Positions 54,233-63,100 of a stretch of 64,000 bases of DNA are shown here, in pieces. The stretch is from the NCBI GenBank assembly GCA_905215345.1, contig CAJMPR010000003.1, forward strand, positions 248,001-312,000, in the 5' to 3' direction. Within the stretch, counting starts at the first letter, position 1. Every line of letters starts with the position of its first letter. Source of the DNA: an uncultured bacterium. Its GTDB lineage: Bacteria; Bacteroidota; Bacteroidia; Bacteroidales; Bacteroidaceae. The notes beneath the pieces were generated by a model. That model was not told where the DNA came from. It saw nothing but the letters and a program-made list of their open reading frames with translations, and did not search any database. Both the position numbers and the translations under genes were made by a program.

Positions 54233-55681
54233 TTATTGGGGCCTCATGCTCATTATTTGCTGTAATTGCCACAAGTTTTTCTTAGCCACTTCATTACCCA
54301 TTTGGGCAGATTGACTGAAGTCGGCAGCCGCTTGTTTCATATTTCCGTTCAAGAAGTTATAAACACCGACATTGTTAATATATTCGGCCGTCTGGCGGTT
54401 AGCTTTCTCCATAAACTTCATGGCGCTGCGTAAATCTTTACGGCTCAAGGAAACGGCAGCCGCGTTCAGATTGGCTACTGCATCCTCAGGATACATGCGT
54501 ACGGCGATATCGAATACATTGATAAAATCATCACTACCCTTCGGATAGCTATTGGCAACCTGATACATTTCATTCAGACTTAAATACTTAGGATCGGTCT
54601 TAATGATAATACGTCCCTGCTCCACATCGAAGTTCACTACACTATAATCGATTTTACAATTAACTTTACGCAGACCGGGATAAATTTCTTTCAACATCGT
54701 ACGATAAGGAGCTCCGCCACCCACACGCATAATATCCTGTTTACGACGAACATCATCCGATGTATTCTTGATAATGTTCAGGAAAGTCTCTTTATCTTTC
54801 ATAGACGACGCTTCGAGCGCTTTTACCAGTCCGTCCCAGTTTTCGCCGCCAAAAGTAACCTTATAAAGATTAGCGGGAACCTTTTCATTCTTTGCAAGAT
54901 AAGTCTTCAAAGCATCGGCACGCTTCTGAGACAACTGTTCATTGAACTTCAACGGTCCTTCGGGTGAGGCAAAACCCTCGATAGCTACTTGGGTTACCGT
55001 CAAATTACGGTCATCCTGTACCTTATTGAACATGGAATGGAGACTTGCCAGTTCCTTCTGATTATTCATAAATTCGGGCAGAATCACATATTTGTTTACC
55101 GGGAAGTCCAGATGAGCCTCATACTGTTCACTACGCATCTTCACCACTTCCACCGCAGGTTGTATATAAGCAACCACCGGCATCATAGCTGCCAGACGTT
55201 TGGCTTCGGTAGAAACATCATTGGTTATTAATTCCTGTGCAATCATTTCATTCTCGTTGCCACAACCACAAAGGTTTTCCACAAGATTAAAGGCGGCGTT
55301 TGCCATCCATGGTTGGTAAGGAATAATCTCCGAGTACTCCAGTACCCCTCTTTTCTCATAGGGAATGACGATACCATCGGGGATTTCCCTCTCGATAGCC
55401 AACCCGCGTATATAAGCCTTCTGACGGCGACGTCCGTTAATTATAATATTCTCAAGTGCCACATTATGTTCACCATCGGTCAACATAGGCGTAAGGGTAA
55501 GAGAACGTTGCGAACTGATATTAAGATTCTGCATGTCTATTTTCATACGGACATAAAGCGAATCACCTTGTTGCCATAATAACACGTCGGACAAGTTCAA
55601 AGCATCGTTATAGAGTTTCTGCGCACTGGCGGGAAGCACTACAAACAAGGCCAACAGTATTTGGAAGAATATCTTTTTCAT
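54233..55681 (-). CDS. DUF3868-type outer-membrane protein with OmpA-like and TPR parts
   Basis: 482 aa, signal peptide LLALFVVLPASAQ. The N-terminal part (about 22-140: NLSDVLLWQQGDSLYVRMKIDMQ, RGVLEYSEIIPY) fits DUF3868. An OmpA-like peptidoglycan-binding region follows (about 225-350: VTQVAIEGFASPEGPLKFNEQLSQKRADALKTYL), and the C-terminus (about 385-480) has TPR-like helices (DAVANLNAAAVSLSRKDLRSAMKFMEKA). DUF3868 proteins usually come with a DUF3575 protein and fimbrillin genes and are thought to anchor fimbriae or stabilise the outer membrane. Here the DUF3575 gene is 26 bp upstream but no fimbrillin is present on this side. Confidence 0.85.
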   Translation of the reverse strand: MKKIFFQILLALFVVLPASAQKLYNDALNLSDVLLWQQGDSLYVRMKIDMQNLNISSQRSLTLTPMLTDGEHNVALENIIINGRRRQKAYIRGLAIEREIPDGIVIPYEKRGVLEYSEIIPYQPWMANAAFNLVENLCGCGNENEMIAQELITNDVSTEAKRLAAMMPVVAYIQPAVEVVKMRSEQYEAHLDFPVNKYVILPEFMNNQKELASLHSMFNKVQDDRNLTVTQVAIEGFASPEGPLKFNEQLSQKRADALKTYLAKNEKVPANLYKVTFGGENWDGLVKALEASSMKDKETFLNIIKNTSDDVRRKQDIMRVGGGAPYRTMLKEIYPGLRKVNCKIDYSVVNFDVEQGRIIIKTDPKYLSLNEMYQVANSYPKGSDDFINVFDIAVRMYPEDAVANLNAAAVSLSRKDLRSAMKFMEKANRQTAEYINNVGVYNFLNGNMKQAAADFSQSAQMGNEVAKKNLWQLQQIMSMRPQ

Positions 55682-55706
55682 TGTTATAGTTATTTTAGAT
55701 GGATAC

Positions 55707-56294
55707 TTATTTAATAAAATAAATGATACTCAATGCCGCCTTGGTGGGTCCAAAGTAATTCTTAGTATTGTGTCCCAGTTTTTCACCGCATTTACCACAC
55801 TCGTATTTGTCATAATCCAGGCGGGCGTATCCCACACCGATCTCAGCTTCCATGCTCCAACGTCTTCCGAGTATCCATTGGTAACCATAAGAAAGACCGG
55901 CGCCATAAACCGAACCCTCATAGCGATAATGTCCCATGTCGAAAACATCAAGATTGCTCACGTTCACCTCTCCGTAATGCCCATGCAGGCCGAAGAAACT
56001 ACCATTAAAACGTTCGCAAAGCCAATAACGTAACTCCGGCTGTACCAGCCAATGCTTCAACTGCCGGTTGTCCGAGAACTTCCAAGGATTATAATTTCCT
56101 GATATATCAAGAGTGAGTTTACGGGCAAGTCCTACTTCAATTCCCAAGTTAGGGGTGGTAGTTGCCCAATACAAGGCATTTGTTTTCAAAGCGAATTTAG
56201 GCAGATATGTTTTATTACCCAACTGCACCTGGGCACTGGCATAAATGGCAAAGCCCAAAAGGATACTTGCCACAAAGAAGAATTTTGTTTTCAT
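55707..56294 (-). CDS. DUF3575 beta-barrel outer-membrane protein
   Basis: 195 aa from the ATG at 56294; a GTG just upstream at 56297 is an alternative. Signal peptide to AIYASAQ. The body shows alternating beta strands of a small barrel: FALKTNALYWATTTPNLGIEVGL, LTLDISGNYNPWKF, HWLVQPELRYWL, GLSYGYQWILGRRWSMEAEIGVGYARLDYDKYECGKCGEKLGHNTKNYFGPTKAALSIIY, trimmed here to the family hallmarks YWATTTPNLGIE and GPTKAALS. Two Cys in ECGKCG are typical of the family. It is the first gene of a two-gene unit with the DUF3868 gene and is preceded by a small leader RNA with a terminator-like hairpin, which may attenuate it. Confidence 0.87.
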   Translation of the reverse strand: MKTKFFFVASILLGFAIYASAQVQLGNKTYLPKFALKTNALYWATTTPNLGIEVGLARKLTLDISGNYNPWKFSDNRQLKHWLVQPELRYWLCERFNGSFFGLHGHYGEVNVSNLDVFDMGHYRYEGSVYGAGLSYGYQWILGRRWSMEAEIGVGYARLDYDKYECGKCGEKLGHNTKNYFGPTKAALSIIYFIK

Positions 56295-56402
56295 CACTAT
56301 CTTGGCTTAGGTTATAAATAAAGCCTAAACGCATAGCTTTTCAAATTGTTTTATAACAGGAGATGGTTTTTATACAAGTTATATAAGGAGAGGTATGGAC
56401 AT

Positions 56403-56463
56403 AAAAAAAGGAGTACCGCTGTACTCCAACCTTTGTTAACCTTAAATCTAATACTATGAAAAA
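56403..56463 (-). ncRNA. Short leader or small RNA with intrinsic terminator
   Basis: A perfect promoter box (56478-56470) is followed on the minus strand by about 35 nt of AT-rich leader (CATAGTATTAGATTTAAGG, GTTAACAAAGG), then GGAGTAC-AGCG-GTACTCC and seven T. This is a full transcription unit of about 61 nt, 110 nt upstream of the DUF3575 ATG. I recall this leader sequence as recurrent in Bacteroides genomes, perhaps part of a paralogous small-RNA family; the family name cannot be confirmed here. It may be a free small RNA or an attenuator for the gene downstream. Confidence 0.6.
56410..56427 (-). terminator. Intrinsic terminator of the leader RNA
   Basis: A 7-bp perfect stem (GGAGTAC/GTACTCC) with a 4-nt loop and a T7 tail at 56409-56403 on the minus strand. 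Confidence 0.75.
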
Positions 56464-56469
56464 CACATT

Positions 56470-56478
56470 GCAAAGATA
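56470..56478 (-). promoter_or_regulatory. -7 box of the leader RNA / DUF3575 unit
   Basis: TATCTTTGC on the minus strand, a full consensus match. It is 176 bases upstream of the DUF3575 ATG. The remaining part of the 56295-56598 gap shows no gene. Confidence 0.72.
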
Positions 56479-56598
56479 CGGACAATTGAGATATTTGCAA
56501 ATTATCCAAGAAAAAAAGTATGTTTTATAACACAGATTAAGAAAAAGGGACGAATATGCAAACGCATTCCGCCCCTTTTTAACATTTGACCTTGCTAT

Positions 56599-58746
56599 TT
56601 ATTCCTCATCCAACAGAATTTCAAGAATCTGACCTGCAGCTTTCGCAACCGGAGTACCGGGTCCGAAGATGGCAGCTACACCTGCTTTATACAAGAAGTC
56701 ATAGTCTTGTGCAGGGATTACACCACCTGCAATCACTACGATATCCTCACGTCCCAGTTTCTTGAGTTCTTCAATAATCTGCGGAACCAATGTCTTGTGT
56801 CCGGCAGCCAAAGAAGAAACACCCACTACGTGAACATCGTTTTCCACCGCCTCACGAGCTGCTTCGGCAGGAGTCTGGAACAACGGTCCCATATCCACGT
56901 CGAAACCACAGTCGGCATAACCGGTTGCTACAACCTTGGCACCACGGTCGTGACCGTCCTGTCCCATCTTGGCAACCATAATACGGGGTTGACGTCCCTC
57001 TTTCTTCGCGAACTTCTCAGCCAGTTCACAAGCATGGCGGAAGTCGCTATCGTTTTTACTTTCTGATGAATACACGCCTGAAATAGTTCTGATTACTGCT
57101 TTATAACGTCCTACAATCTTTTCACAAGCATAAGAGATTTCTCCCAGAGTGGCACGAACACGGGCAGCTTCCACCGCCAGTTCCAGCAAGTTGCCTTCTT
57201 TCGTTTCCACACACTTGGTAATGGCTTCCAAAGCCTTCTGAACAGCAGCCTCGTCACGACCTTCTTTCAAAGTCTTCAAGTTGGCAATCTGTTCCTGGCG
57301 AACAGCCGTATTATCAATTTCGAGGATGTCGATAGGAGCCTCTTTTTCCAGACGGTACTTGTTTACACCGACGATAGTCTGTGAGCCACTGTCGATACGG
57401 GCCTGCGTACGTGCGGCAGCCTCTTCGATGCGCATCTTAGGAATACCGGTTTCAATAGCTTTCGCCATGCCACCCAGTTTTTCCACTTCCTCTATCAGTT
57501 CCCAAGCCTTGTGAGCCAGTTCGTTCGTCAGAGATTCCACATAGTAAGAACCGCCCCACGGGTCAACGTTCTTGCAGATGTAAGTTTCTTCCTGGATATA
57601 AATCTGAGTGTTACGTGCAATACGTGCGGAGAAGTCGGTGGGCAATGCGATAGCCTCGTCCAATGCATTGGTATGCAAAGACTGGGTATGTCCCAATGCG
57701 GCAGCCATTGCTTCAATACAAGTACGGCCTACGTTGTTGAAGGGGTCTTGTTCGGTCAGTGACCAACCAGAAGTCTGGGAGTGCGTACGCAATGCCAGTG
57801 ACTTCGGGTTCTTCGGGTTGAACTGCTTCACGATTTTAGCCCACAACATACGTGCGGCACGCATCTTGGCAATTTCCATGAAGTGATTGGTACCGATAGC
57901 CCAGAAGAATGACAAACGGGGAGCGAATGCGTCGATGTCGATACCAGCAGCCGTACCGGCACGGAGGTATTCCAAACCGTCAGCCAGCGTATAAGCCAAC
58001 TCGATATCCGCCGTAGCACCGGCTTCCTGCATATGGTAACCGGAGATAGAGATAGAGTTAAACTTAGGCATCTTCTGAGAAGTATATTCAAAGATATCAG
58101 AGATAATCTTCATAGAGAATGCAGGCGGGTAAATATAAGTGTTACGCACCATAAACTCTTTCAAGATATCATTCTGAATAGTACCTGCCATTTCTTCCAA
58201 CGTAGCGCCTTGTTCCAGGCCGGCATTGATATAGAATGCCAGGATAGGAAGTACGGCACCGTTCATTGTCATGGATACGGACATCTTGTTCAAAGGAATA
58301 CCGTCGAAAAGCACCTTCATGTTTTCCAACGAGCAGATAGACACACCTGCCTTACCTACGTCACCCACTACACGTTCGTGGTCGGGGTCATAGCCGCGGT
58401 GCGTAGCAAGGTCGAAGGCTACTGACAAACCTTTCTGACCGGAAGCCAGATTACGGCGATAGAATGCGTTTGATTCCTCAGCGGTTGAGAAACCTGCATA
58501 TTGGCGGATAGTCCAGGGACGCAACGTATACATCACCGAGTACGGGCCACGCAAATAAGGCGGAATACCGGCAGCATAGTTGAGGTGTTCCATTCCCTCA
58601 AGGTCTTCTTTTGTATAAACAGGCTTCACTTCAATGTGTTCCGGTGTCTTCCAATCAGCATGGATACCGTTAGCCTTTTGCCACTCTGCACCATCAGCGG
58701 GCTGAAAAGCGGCATATATATCTAAGTTTTTAAAATCTTTTCTCAT
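56599..58746 (-). CDS. mutB: Methylmalonyl-CoA mutase, large (catalytic) subunit
   Basis: 715 aa, the usual length. It interconverts succinyl-CoA and methylmalonyl-CoA using adenosylcobalamin, a step of the succinate-propionate route in Bacteroides. The TIM-barrel part shows the family signatures TIRQYAGFSTAEESN, ISISGYHMQEAGATADIELAYTLADG, RLSFFWAIGTNHFMEIAKMRAARMLW and RTHSQTSGWSLTEQDP. The C-terminal cobalamin-binding domain (about 585-715) has DGHDRGAK with His599 as the lower axial ligand, then SSLAAGH and IAGGVIP. Transcribed with the small-subunit gene 78 bp upstream, with no promoter seen between them. Confidence 0.97.
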   Translation of the reverse strand: MRKDFKNLDIYAAFQPADGAEWQKANGIHADWKTPEHIEVKPVYTKEDLEGMEHLNYAAGIPPYLRGPYSVMYTLRPWTIRQYAGFSTAEESNAFYRRNLASGQKGLSVAFDLATHRGYDPDHERVVGDVGKAGVSICSLENMKVLFDGIPLNKMSVSMTMNGAVLPILAFYINAGLEQGATLEEMAGTIQNDILKEFMVRNTYIYPPAFSMKIISDIFEYTSQKMPKFNSISISGYHMQEAGATADIELAYTLADGLEYLRAGTAAGIDIDAFAPRLSFFWAIGTNHFMEIAKMRAARMLWAKIVKQFNPKNPKSLALRTHSQTSGWSLTEQDPFNNVGRTCIEAMAAALGHTQSLHTNALDEAIALPTDFSARIARNTQIYIQEETYICKNVDPWGGSYYVESLTNELAHKAWELIEEVEKLGGMAKAIETGIPKMRIEEAAARTQARIDSGSQTIVGVNKYRLEKEAPIDILEIDNTAVRQEQIANLKTLKEGRDEAAVQKALEAITKCVETKEGNLLELAVEAARVRATLGEISYACEKIVGRYKAVIRTISGVYSSESKNDSDFRHACELAEKFAKKEGRQPRIMVAKMGQDGHDRGAKVVATGYADCGFDVDMGPLFQTPAEAAREAVENDVHVVGVSSLAAGHKTLVPQIIEELKKLGREDIVVIAGGVIPAQDYDFLYKAGVAAIFGPGTPVAKAAGQILEILLDEE

Positions 58747-58824
58747 CTTCTTTTTAGTTGACGAGGATTCAGGTGACGAGTTGACAAAGAAAATGCCTTG
58801 TCTACTTGTTTCCTTGTCCTCTTG

Positions 58825-60723
58825 TTAACTCAATAATTTAGCGTTGTATTCCTTTAATGTTTCCAGCACGTTGACACGAACATGGATAAAGTTCTCGATA
58901 CCGGCAGCCTTCAGTTCTTCCATATTGGCAGGAGCACCGGCTACGATAAACATGGCACGGCCGTTCAACGCCTTGAAAGCAGGAACAGCATATTCCACAT
59001 ATTCATCATCACTCGAGCATAATACCACGATGTCAGCCTTAGCAGCCATAGCAGCCTCTACACCTTCTTCCACAGTGGGGAAGCCGAGGTTATCAATCAC
59101 CTCATATCCGGCACAAGCCAGGAAGTTACAAGAGAACTGTGCACGTGCCTGACGCATCGCCAGGTTGCCGATAGTCAACATAAACGCTTTCGGACGTTTA
59201 GGGGCAGCTTCAGTTTGCAGACGCAATGCCTCAAATTCACTGGCAGCACGATTGAAGTTCAAAGTCGGAACATCTTTCTCACAAGTATCATGTCCACCGC
59301 AGCAGCAAGTAGCTTCCAACGGTTTCTTATCACCCGCTTTTTCATTGAAGTTAGGGAACTGGTTGGTACCCAGCAACACTTCACGACGTTGGGCCACCGC
59401 TTTATGACGGGCCGCATTGCTTTCGTTTACCGCGCTCTGTACCTTGCCTGCTTTCACGGCAGCATAGAAACCACCTTCTTCTTCCACAGCCAGGAACAAA
59501 TCCCAAGCTTGTTTGGCGATGGATACCGTCAAATTTTCAATATAATAAGAACCGGCAGCCGGGTCAACCACTTTATCGAAGTGAGACTCTTCCTTCAACA
59601 ACAATTGTTGGTTGCGAGCCAGACGCTCGGAGAAGTCATCGGGAGTAGCGTAAGTCTTGTCAAACGGAACAACCGTCATAGAATCCACACCGGCAAGCGA
59701 AGCACTCATCGCCTCGGTCTGAGTACGCAGCAAGTTAACGTGCGCATCAAACAAGGTAAGGTTGAAAGTCGATGTTTCGGCATGTACCTTCATCTTGGCA
59801 GCGCAACGGCATTCACCTTTCGGGCCTTTGTTTTCGCAGTCACGGAAACATTCGGGGCTGTAAGAGGCTACGATATTCGCCCACAACATACGTGCGGCAC
59901 GGAACTTCGCGATTTCAAGGAAATAATTGGAACTGATACCGAAGTTAAATTTGATTTTCTTGGCTACGATTGCAGCAGGCAATCCGGCATCGGTCAACTG
60001 GTTCATGTACTCATTACCCCAAGCCAACGCATAACCCAACTCCTGAGAGATATAAGCACCCGCATTGTTCAATGTCAGCGCGTTTACATTCAGCACACGA
60101 TATTTGGGAAGAACAGCCGTCGCTTCAATCAAAGCTTTGGCAGTAGCTACCATGTCGCCTTTCTCTTTGCCCTTAGCCAGCATCTTGTTGAAGTAGTCGT
60201 AGTTGATAGAACCCTGCAACTTCGTTAAATCGTAATCCTTCTTCTGGAAATAAGCCGCCAGCAGTTCCGCAAGTTCCACTACATGCCCCTGGCAAGTGGA
60301 GAAGTTCAGTTCTACACATTCGGCGCAGATACCTTCCAGCAAAGTCTCGATATACTCCGCATTCAGCTCTTTGGCTTTCACATGGAAAGAAAGAGAATCG
60401 ATACCTTTGTTCAAGATGTCCAATGCCTTAGCATTCGCTTCTTTCGGACATTCCACTCTGATTTCCTGGCGAACCAACCATTCATTGCCGTTTTTCTTGG
60501 TTCCTCTGAGGTAAGGGAATTCACCGGGAAGAGCGTCCGTAGTTTTCAAACCTTCAAGATCTTCCATCCGGTAGAAAGGTTTCACCTTAAATCCTTCGTT
60601 TGTTTTCCAAACGAGTTTCTTCTCATAATCCGCGCCTTTTAAGTCGGCGATTACTTTCTCCATCCACTTTTCCGTGGAAGTGGAAGAAAAGTCCGAGAAG
60701 AGTTTTTCTTTACTGTCTGCCAT
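58825..60723 (-). CDS. mutA: Methylmalonyl-CoA mutase, small subunit
   Basis: 632 aa, non-catalytic partner of MutB. It keeps the barrel fold (NNAGAYISQELGYALAWGNEYM, FNFGISSNYFLEIAKFRAARMLW, KVHAETSTFNLTLFDAHVN) but its C-terminal Rossmann domain (about 510-632) lacks the DxHxxG cobalamin motif, as expected for the small subunit. A Cys-rich patch (ECRCAAK; EATCCCGGHDTC) is present in insert regions. The linker to mutB (58747-58824) is low-complexity, with CAAGNNNAC-type repeats. Promoter: TATATTTGC at 60788-60780 on the minus strand. Confidence 0.95.
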   Translation of the reverse strand: MADSKEKLFSDFSSTSTEKWMEKVIADLKGADYEKKLVWKTNEGFKVKPFYRMEDLEGLKTTDALPGEFPYLRGTKKNGNEWLVRQEIRVECPKEANAKALDILNKGIDSLSFHVKAKELNAEYIETLLEGICAECVELNFSTCQGHVVELAELLAAYFQKKDYDLTKLQGSINYDYFNKMLAKGKEKGDMVATAKALIEATAVLPKYRVLNVNALTLNNAGAYISQELGYALAWGNEYMNQLTDAGLPAAIVAKKIKFNFGISSNYFLEIAKFRAARMLWANIVASYSPECFRDCENKGPKGECRCAAKMKVHAETSTFNLTLFDAHVNLLRTQTEAMSASLAGVDSMTVVPFDKTYATPDDFSERLARNQQLLLKEESHFDKVVDPAAGSYYIENLTVSIAKQAWDLFLAVEEEGGFYAAVKAGKVQSAVNESNAARHKAVAQRREVLLGTNQFPNFNEKAGDKKPLEATCCCGGHDTCEKDVPTLNFNRAASEFEALRLQTEAAPKRPKAFMLTIGNLAMRQARAQFSCNFLACAGYEVIDNLGFPTVEEGVEAAMAAKADIVVLCSSDDEYVEYAVPAFKALNGRAMFIVAGAPANMEELKAAGIENFIHVRVNVLETLKEYNAKLLS

Positions 60724-60779
60724 AGTTTATTTAAAATTATAAATAGATGAATAGTATTCATATTGTCGTCAAGAGACTT

Positions 60780-60788
60780 GCAAATATA
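60780..60788 (-). promoter_or_regulatory. -7 box of the mutA-mutB operon
   Basis: TATATTTGC on the minus strand matches TAnnTTTGC; it gives a leader of about 50 nt before the mutA ATG at 60723. Confidence 0.55.
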
Positions 60789-60925
60789 CTGAAATACTTA
60801 GAAGAAAAAGTTTTTTTAGTAAAATTTGCACCTGCCGATAACATTGTGACAACGCATTGCAAAGGCATTACTTCCATACCCATTTGTTTTTGCAAAGCCC
60901 ATGTAGCAAAAAGTCACACAAAACC

Positions 60926-60957
60926 TTTGCCACCTCCTCTTTATTAGGTAATTTTGC
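60926..60957 (+). promoter_or_regulatory. Promoter of the YidE/YbjL-type transporter gene
   Basis: TTTG (60926-60929), a 19-bp spacer, then TAATTTTGC (60949-60957): both Bacteroides elements at normal spacing. Leader about 27 nt to the ATG at 60991. Confidence 0.75.
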
Positions 60958-60990
60958 GCAAAATTTAAAAACGACATTTAATAAGGTACT

Positions 60991-62652
60991 ATGGATTGGT
61001 TAGAAAGTTTATTATGGGACCCTGCATCTGTCGCCCACATCGTATGTTTGTACGCATTTGTAATCTCCGTGGGTGTATTGCTGGGTAAGATTAAGATTTT
61101 CGGTGTATCATTGGGAGTGACATTCGTACTTTTTGCGGGTATTCTGATGGGACATTTCGGTTTCACGGGCGAAACACACATTCTGCACTTCATCCGCGAA
61201 TTTGGTTTGATTCTGTTTGTATTCTGCATCGGATTACAGGTGGGACCGTCATTCTTCTCCTCTTTCAAAAAAGGAGGTATGAGGCTGAATATGCTCGCGG
61301 TGGGCATTGTTGCGCTAAACATTGCCGTGGCATTAAGCATCTATTTCATTGACGGAGGCATAGACCTTCCCATGATAGTCGGTATCCTTTACGGTGCCGT
61401 AACCAACACCCCCGGTCTGGGTGCCGCGCAAGAAGCACTGAACCAGCTAAGTTATACGGGAGAGCCCATCGCGTTGGGATATGCGTGCGCCTATCCGCTT
61501 GGTGTGGTGGGTATTATCGGTTCCATTATCGCCGTTCGTTATATCTGTCGTGTCAACCTGAAGAAGGAAGAAGAAGAACTCAATACCCAGGGAAACAACA
61601 TGAAACATACGCCCCACATGCTGCATCTTGAAGTACGCAACGAGTCCATCGACGGAAAAAAGCTGATTCAGGTTAAAGACTTCCTGGGACGTTCTTTCGT
61701 ATGCTCGCGTATCCGCCACGAAGGACACGTCAGCATCCCCAATCAAGATACGGTATTCCACATAGGCGACCAACTGTTCATTGTCTGTTCCGAAGAAGAC
61801 GCCGAAGCTGTCATTGCCTTCATCGGTAAGGAAATCGAGGTAGACTGGGAGAAGCAGGATATGCCTATGGTTTCACGCCGCATCCTGGTAACTAAATCAG
61901 AAATCAACGGTAAGAAGTTGGGTAGCATGCACTTCCGCAGTATGTACGGCGTCAACGTAACGCGCATCAACCGTTCGGGTACGGACTTGTTTGCCGATCC
62001 TAACCTGGTTCTGCAAGTGGGTGACCGTGTGATGGTAGTAGGCCAGCAGGATGCGGTAGAGCGTGTAGCCGGTATATTGGGTAACCAGTTGAAACGTCTG
62101 GACACCCCTAACATCGTTACTATCTTCGTGGGTATATTCCTTGGAATCTTATTGGGTAGTCTTCCCATTGCATTCCCCGGCATGCCTACTCCGGTGAAGT
62201 TGGGCTTGGCGGGTGGTCCGTTAGTGGTTGCCATCCTTATCGGTCGCTTCGGTCATAAGCTGCACTTGGTGACTTACACCACGATGAGCGCCAACCTGAT
62301 GTTACGTGAAATGGGTATCGTACTGTTCCTTGCCAGCGTGGGCATCGAGGCAGGCGGTAGTTTCGTAAACACAGTGGTACATGGCGACGGATTGTTATAC
62401 GTGGGCTACGGCTTCCTGATAACAGTTATCCCGTTGCTGATTATCGGTATCATCGCCCGGCTTTACTGCAAGGTGAACTACTTTACCCTGATGGGACTGA
62501 TTGCCGGTAGTAATACCGACCCTCCCGCATTGGCTTACTCCAACCAGGCATCGGGCAATGATGCACCGTCCGTAGGTTACTCCACGGTTTATCCGTTGAC
62601 AATGTTCCTGCGCATCCTGGCGGGGCAGATGATATTGCTGACGATGATGTAA
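60991..62652 (+). CDS. YidE/YbjL-type (AspT-like) membrane transporter with two RCK_C domains
   Basis: 553 aa. Plan: six or so N-terminal TM helices (from VAHIVCLYAFVISVGVLLG to GVVGIIGSIIAVRYI), two cytoplasmic RCK_C/TrkA-C regulatory domains (about 207-280 and 290-370: VGDRVMVVGQQDAVERV), then a second TM half. The two halves carry matching signatures of the AspT/YidE duplication family: GAVTNTPGLGAAQEAL...ALGYACAYPLG and AGSNTDPPALAYSNQ...SVGYSTVYPL. It is probably an inner-membrane carrier for a small anion or amino acid, possibly in exchange; the substrate is unknown. It diverges from mutAB and ends at a long perfect hairpin. Confidence 0.93.
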   Translation: MDWLESLLWDPASVAHIVCLYAFVISVGVLLGKIKIFGVSLGVTFVLFAGILMGHFGFTGETHILHFIREFGLILFVFCIGLQVGPSFFSSFKKGGMRLNMLAVGIVALNIAVALSIYFIDGGIDLPMIVGILYGAVTNTPGLGAAQEALNQLSYTGEPIALGYACAYPLGVVGIIGSIIAVRYICRVNLKKEEEELNTQGNNMKHTPHMLHLEVRNESIDGKKLIQVKDFLGRSFVCSRIRHEGHVSIPNQDTVFHIGDQLFIVCSEEDAEAVIAFIGKEIEVDWEKQDMPMVSRRILVTKSEINGKKLGSMHFRSMYGVNVTRINRSGTDLFADPNLVLQVGDRVMVVGQQDAVERVAGILGNQLKRLDTPNIVTIFVGIFLGILLGSLPIAFPGMPTPVKLGLAGGPLVVAILIGRFGHKLHLVTYTTMSANLMLREMGIVLFLASVGIEAGGSFVNTVVHGDGLLYVGYGFLITVIPLLIIGIIARLYCKVNYFTLMGLIAGSNTDPPALAYSNQASGNDAPSVGYSTVYPLTMFLRILAGQMILLTMM

Positions 62653-62666
62653 AAGCATTGAAAAAT

Positions 62667-62724
62667 AAATAACTGAACCCACTTTAAAATGTCTTTGGAC
62701 ATTTTAAAGTGGGTTCAGTTATTT
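62667..62724. terminator. Perfect 27-bp hairpin after the transporter gene
   Basis: Arms 62667-62693 and 62698-62724 are perfect complements with a TTTG loop. The stem centre reads CCCACTTTAAAATGTC. It starts 15 bases after the stop codon and ends in ATTT. Much longer than a typical intrinsic terminator. Confidence 0.85.
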
Positions 62725-62785
62725 AAGCGAGTTTACTTTTCTTATAAATTACACCTTACCGGGTATAAAACAAGAAAGAGACATG

Positions 62786-62813
62786 CTGTTTATACCCGAT
62801 TAGGTATAAACAG
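62786..62813. repeat. Inverted repeat with GGTATAAA cores
   Basis: CTGTTTATACC (62786-62796) and GGTATAAACAG (62803-62813), loop CGATTA; a third half-copy GGGTATAAAAC starts at 62761. It may be an operator or hairpin. Further on, TTAGACACGGAT (62931-62942) pairs with ATCCGTGTCTAA (62984-62995). These are the only structures seen in the 62653-63100 gap besides the hairpin at 62667 and the promoter at 63065. Confidence 0.45.
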
Positions 62814-63064
62814 TATCTTTATAAAAAGTTGGTGATATTTTTGTTATCTGATTAGAAACAGCATCTAAAGACTCTTATATTCAAGAAAAGTATGTGTCAA
62901 AACAAAAAATTGCTTACTCTTTACTTCTTTTTAGACACGGATTTTCACTGTTCTTTTTAATCCCATCCGTGCTTTTCCGTGTCATCCGTGTCTAAAAGAA
63001 ATCGGCAAGTGTGCTTTGACATATACTACAACGGAGCATCTCCGCAAAAATAATCTTCTTTTCA

Positions 63065-63096
63065 TTTGCGAAAATGTAATTTATAAGTTACCTTTG
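63065..63096 (+). promoter_or_regulatory. Promoter of the toxin-antitoxin pair
   Basis: TTTG (63065-63068), a 20-bp spacer, TACCTTTG (63089-63096). The ATG of the toxin gene is at 63101, so transcription would start at or just after the start codon. Confidence 0.7.
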
Positions 63097-63100
63097 TGGT

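Noticed and set aside
56458..56530. Short ORF (ATG at 56456, about 24 codons) on the plus strand
   Set aside because: It is antisense to the promoter and leader RNA of the DUF3575 unit and has no promoter of its own.
59215..60228. Long antisense ORF of 337 codons opposite mutA
   Set aside because: Shadow of the well-supported mutA gene; the translation has no recognisable domain and mutA codon bias explains the open frame.
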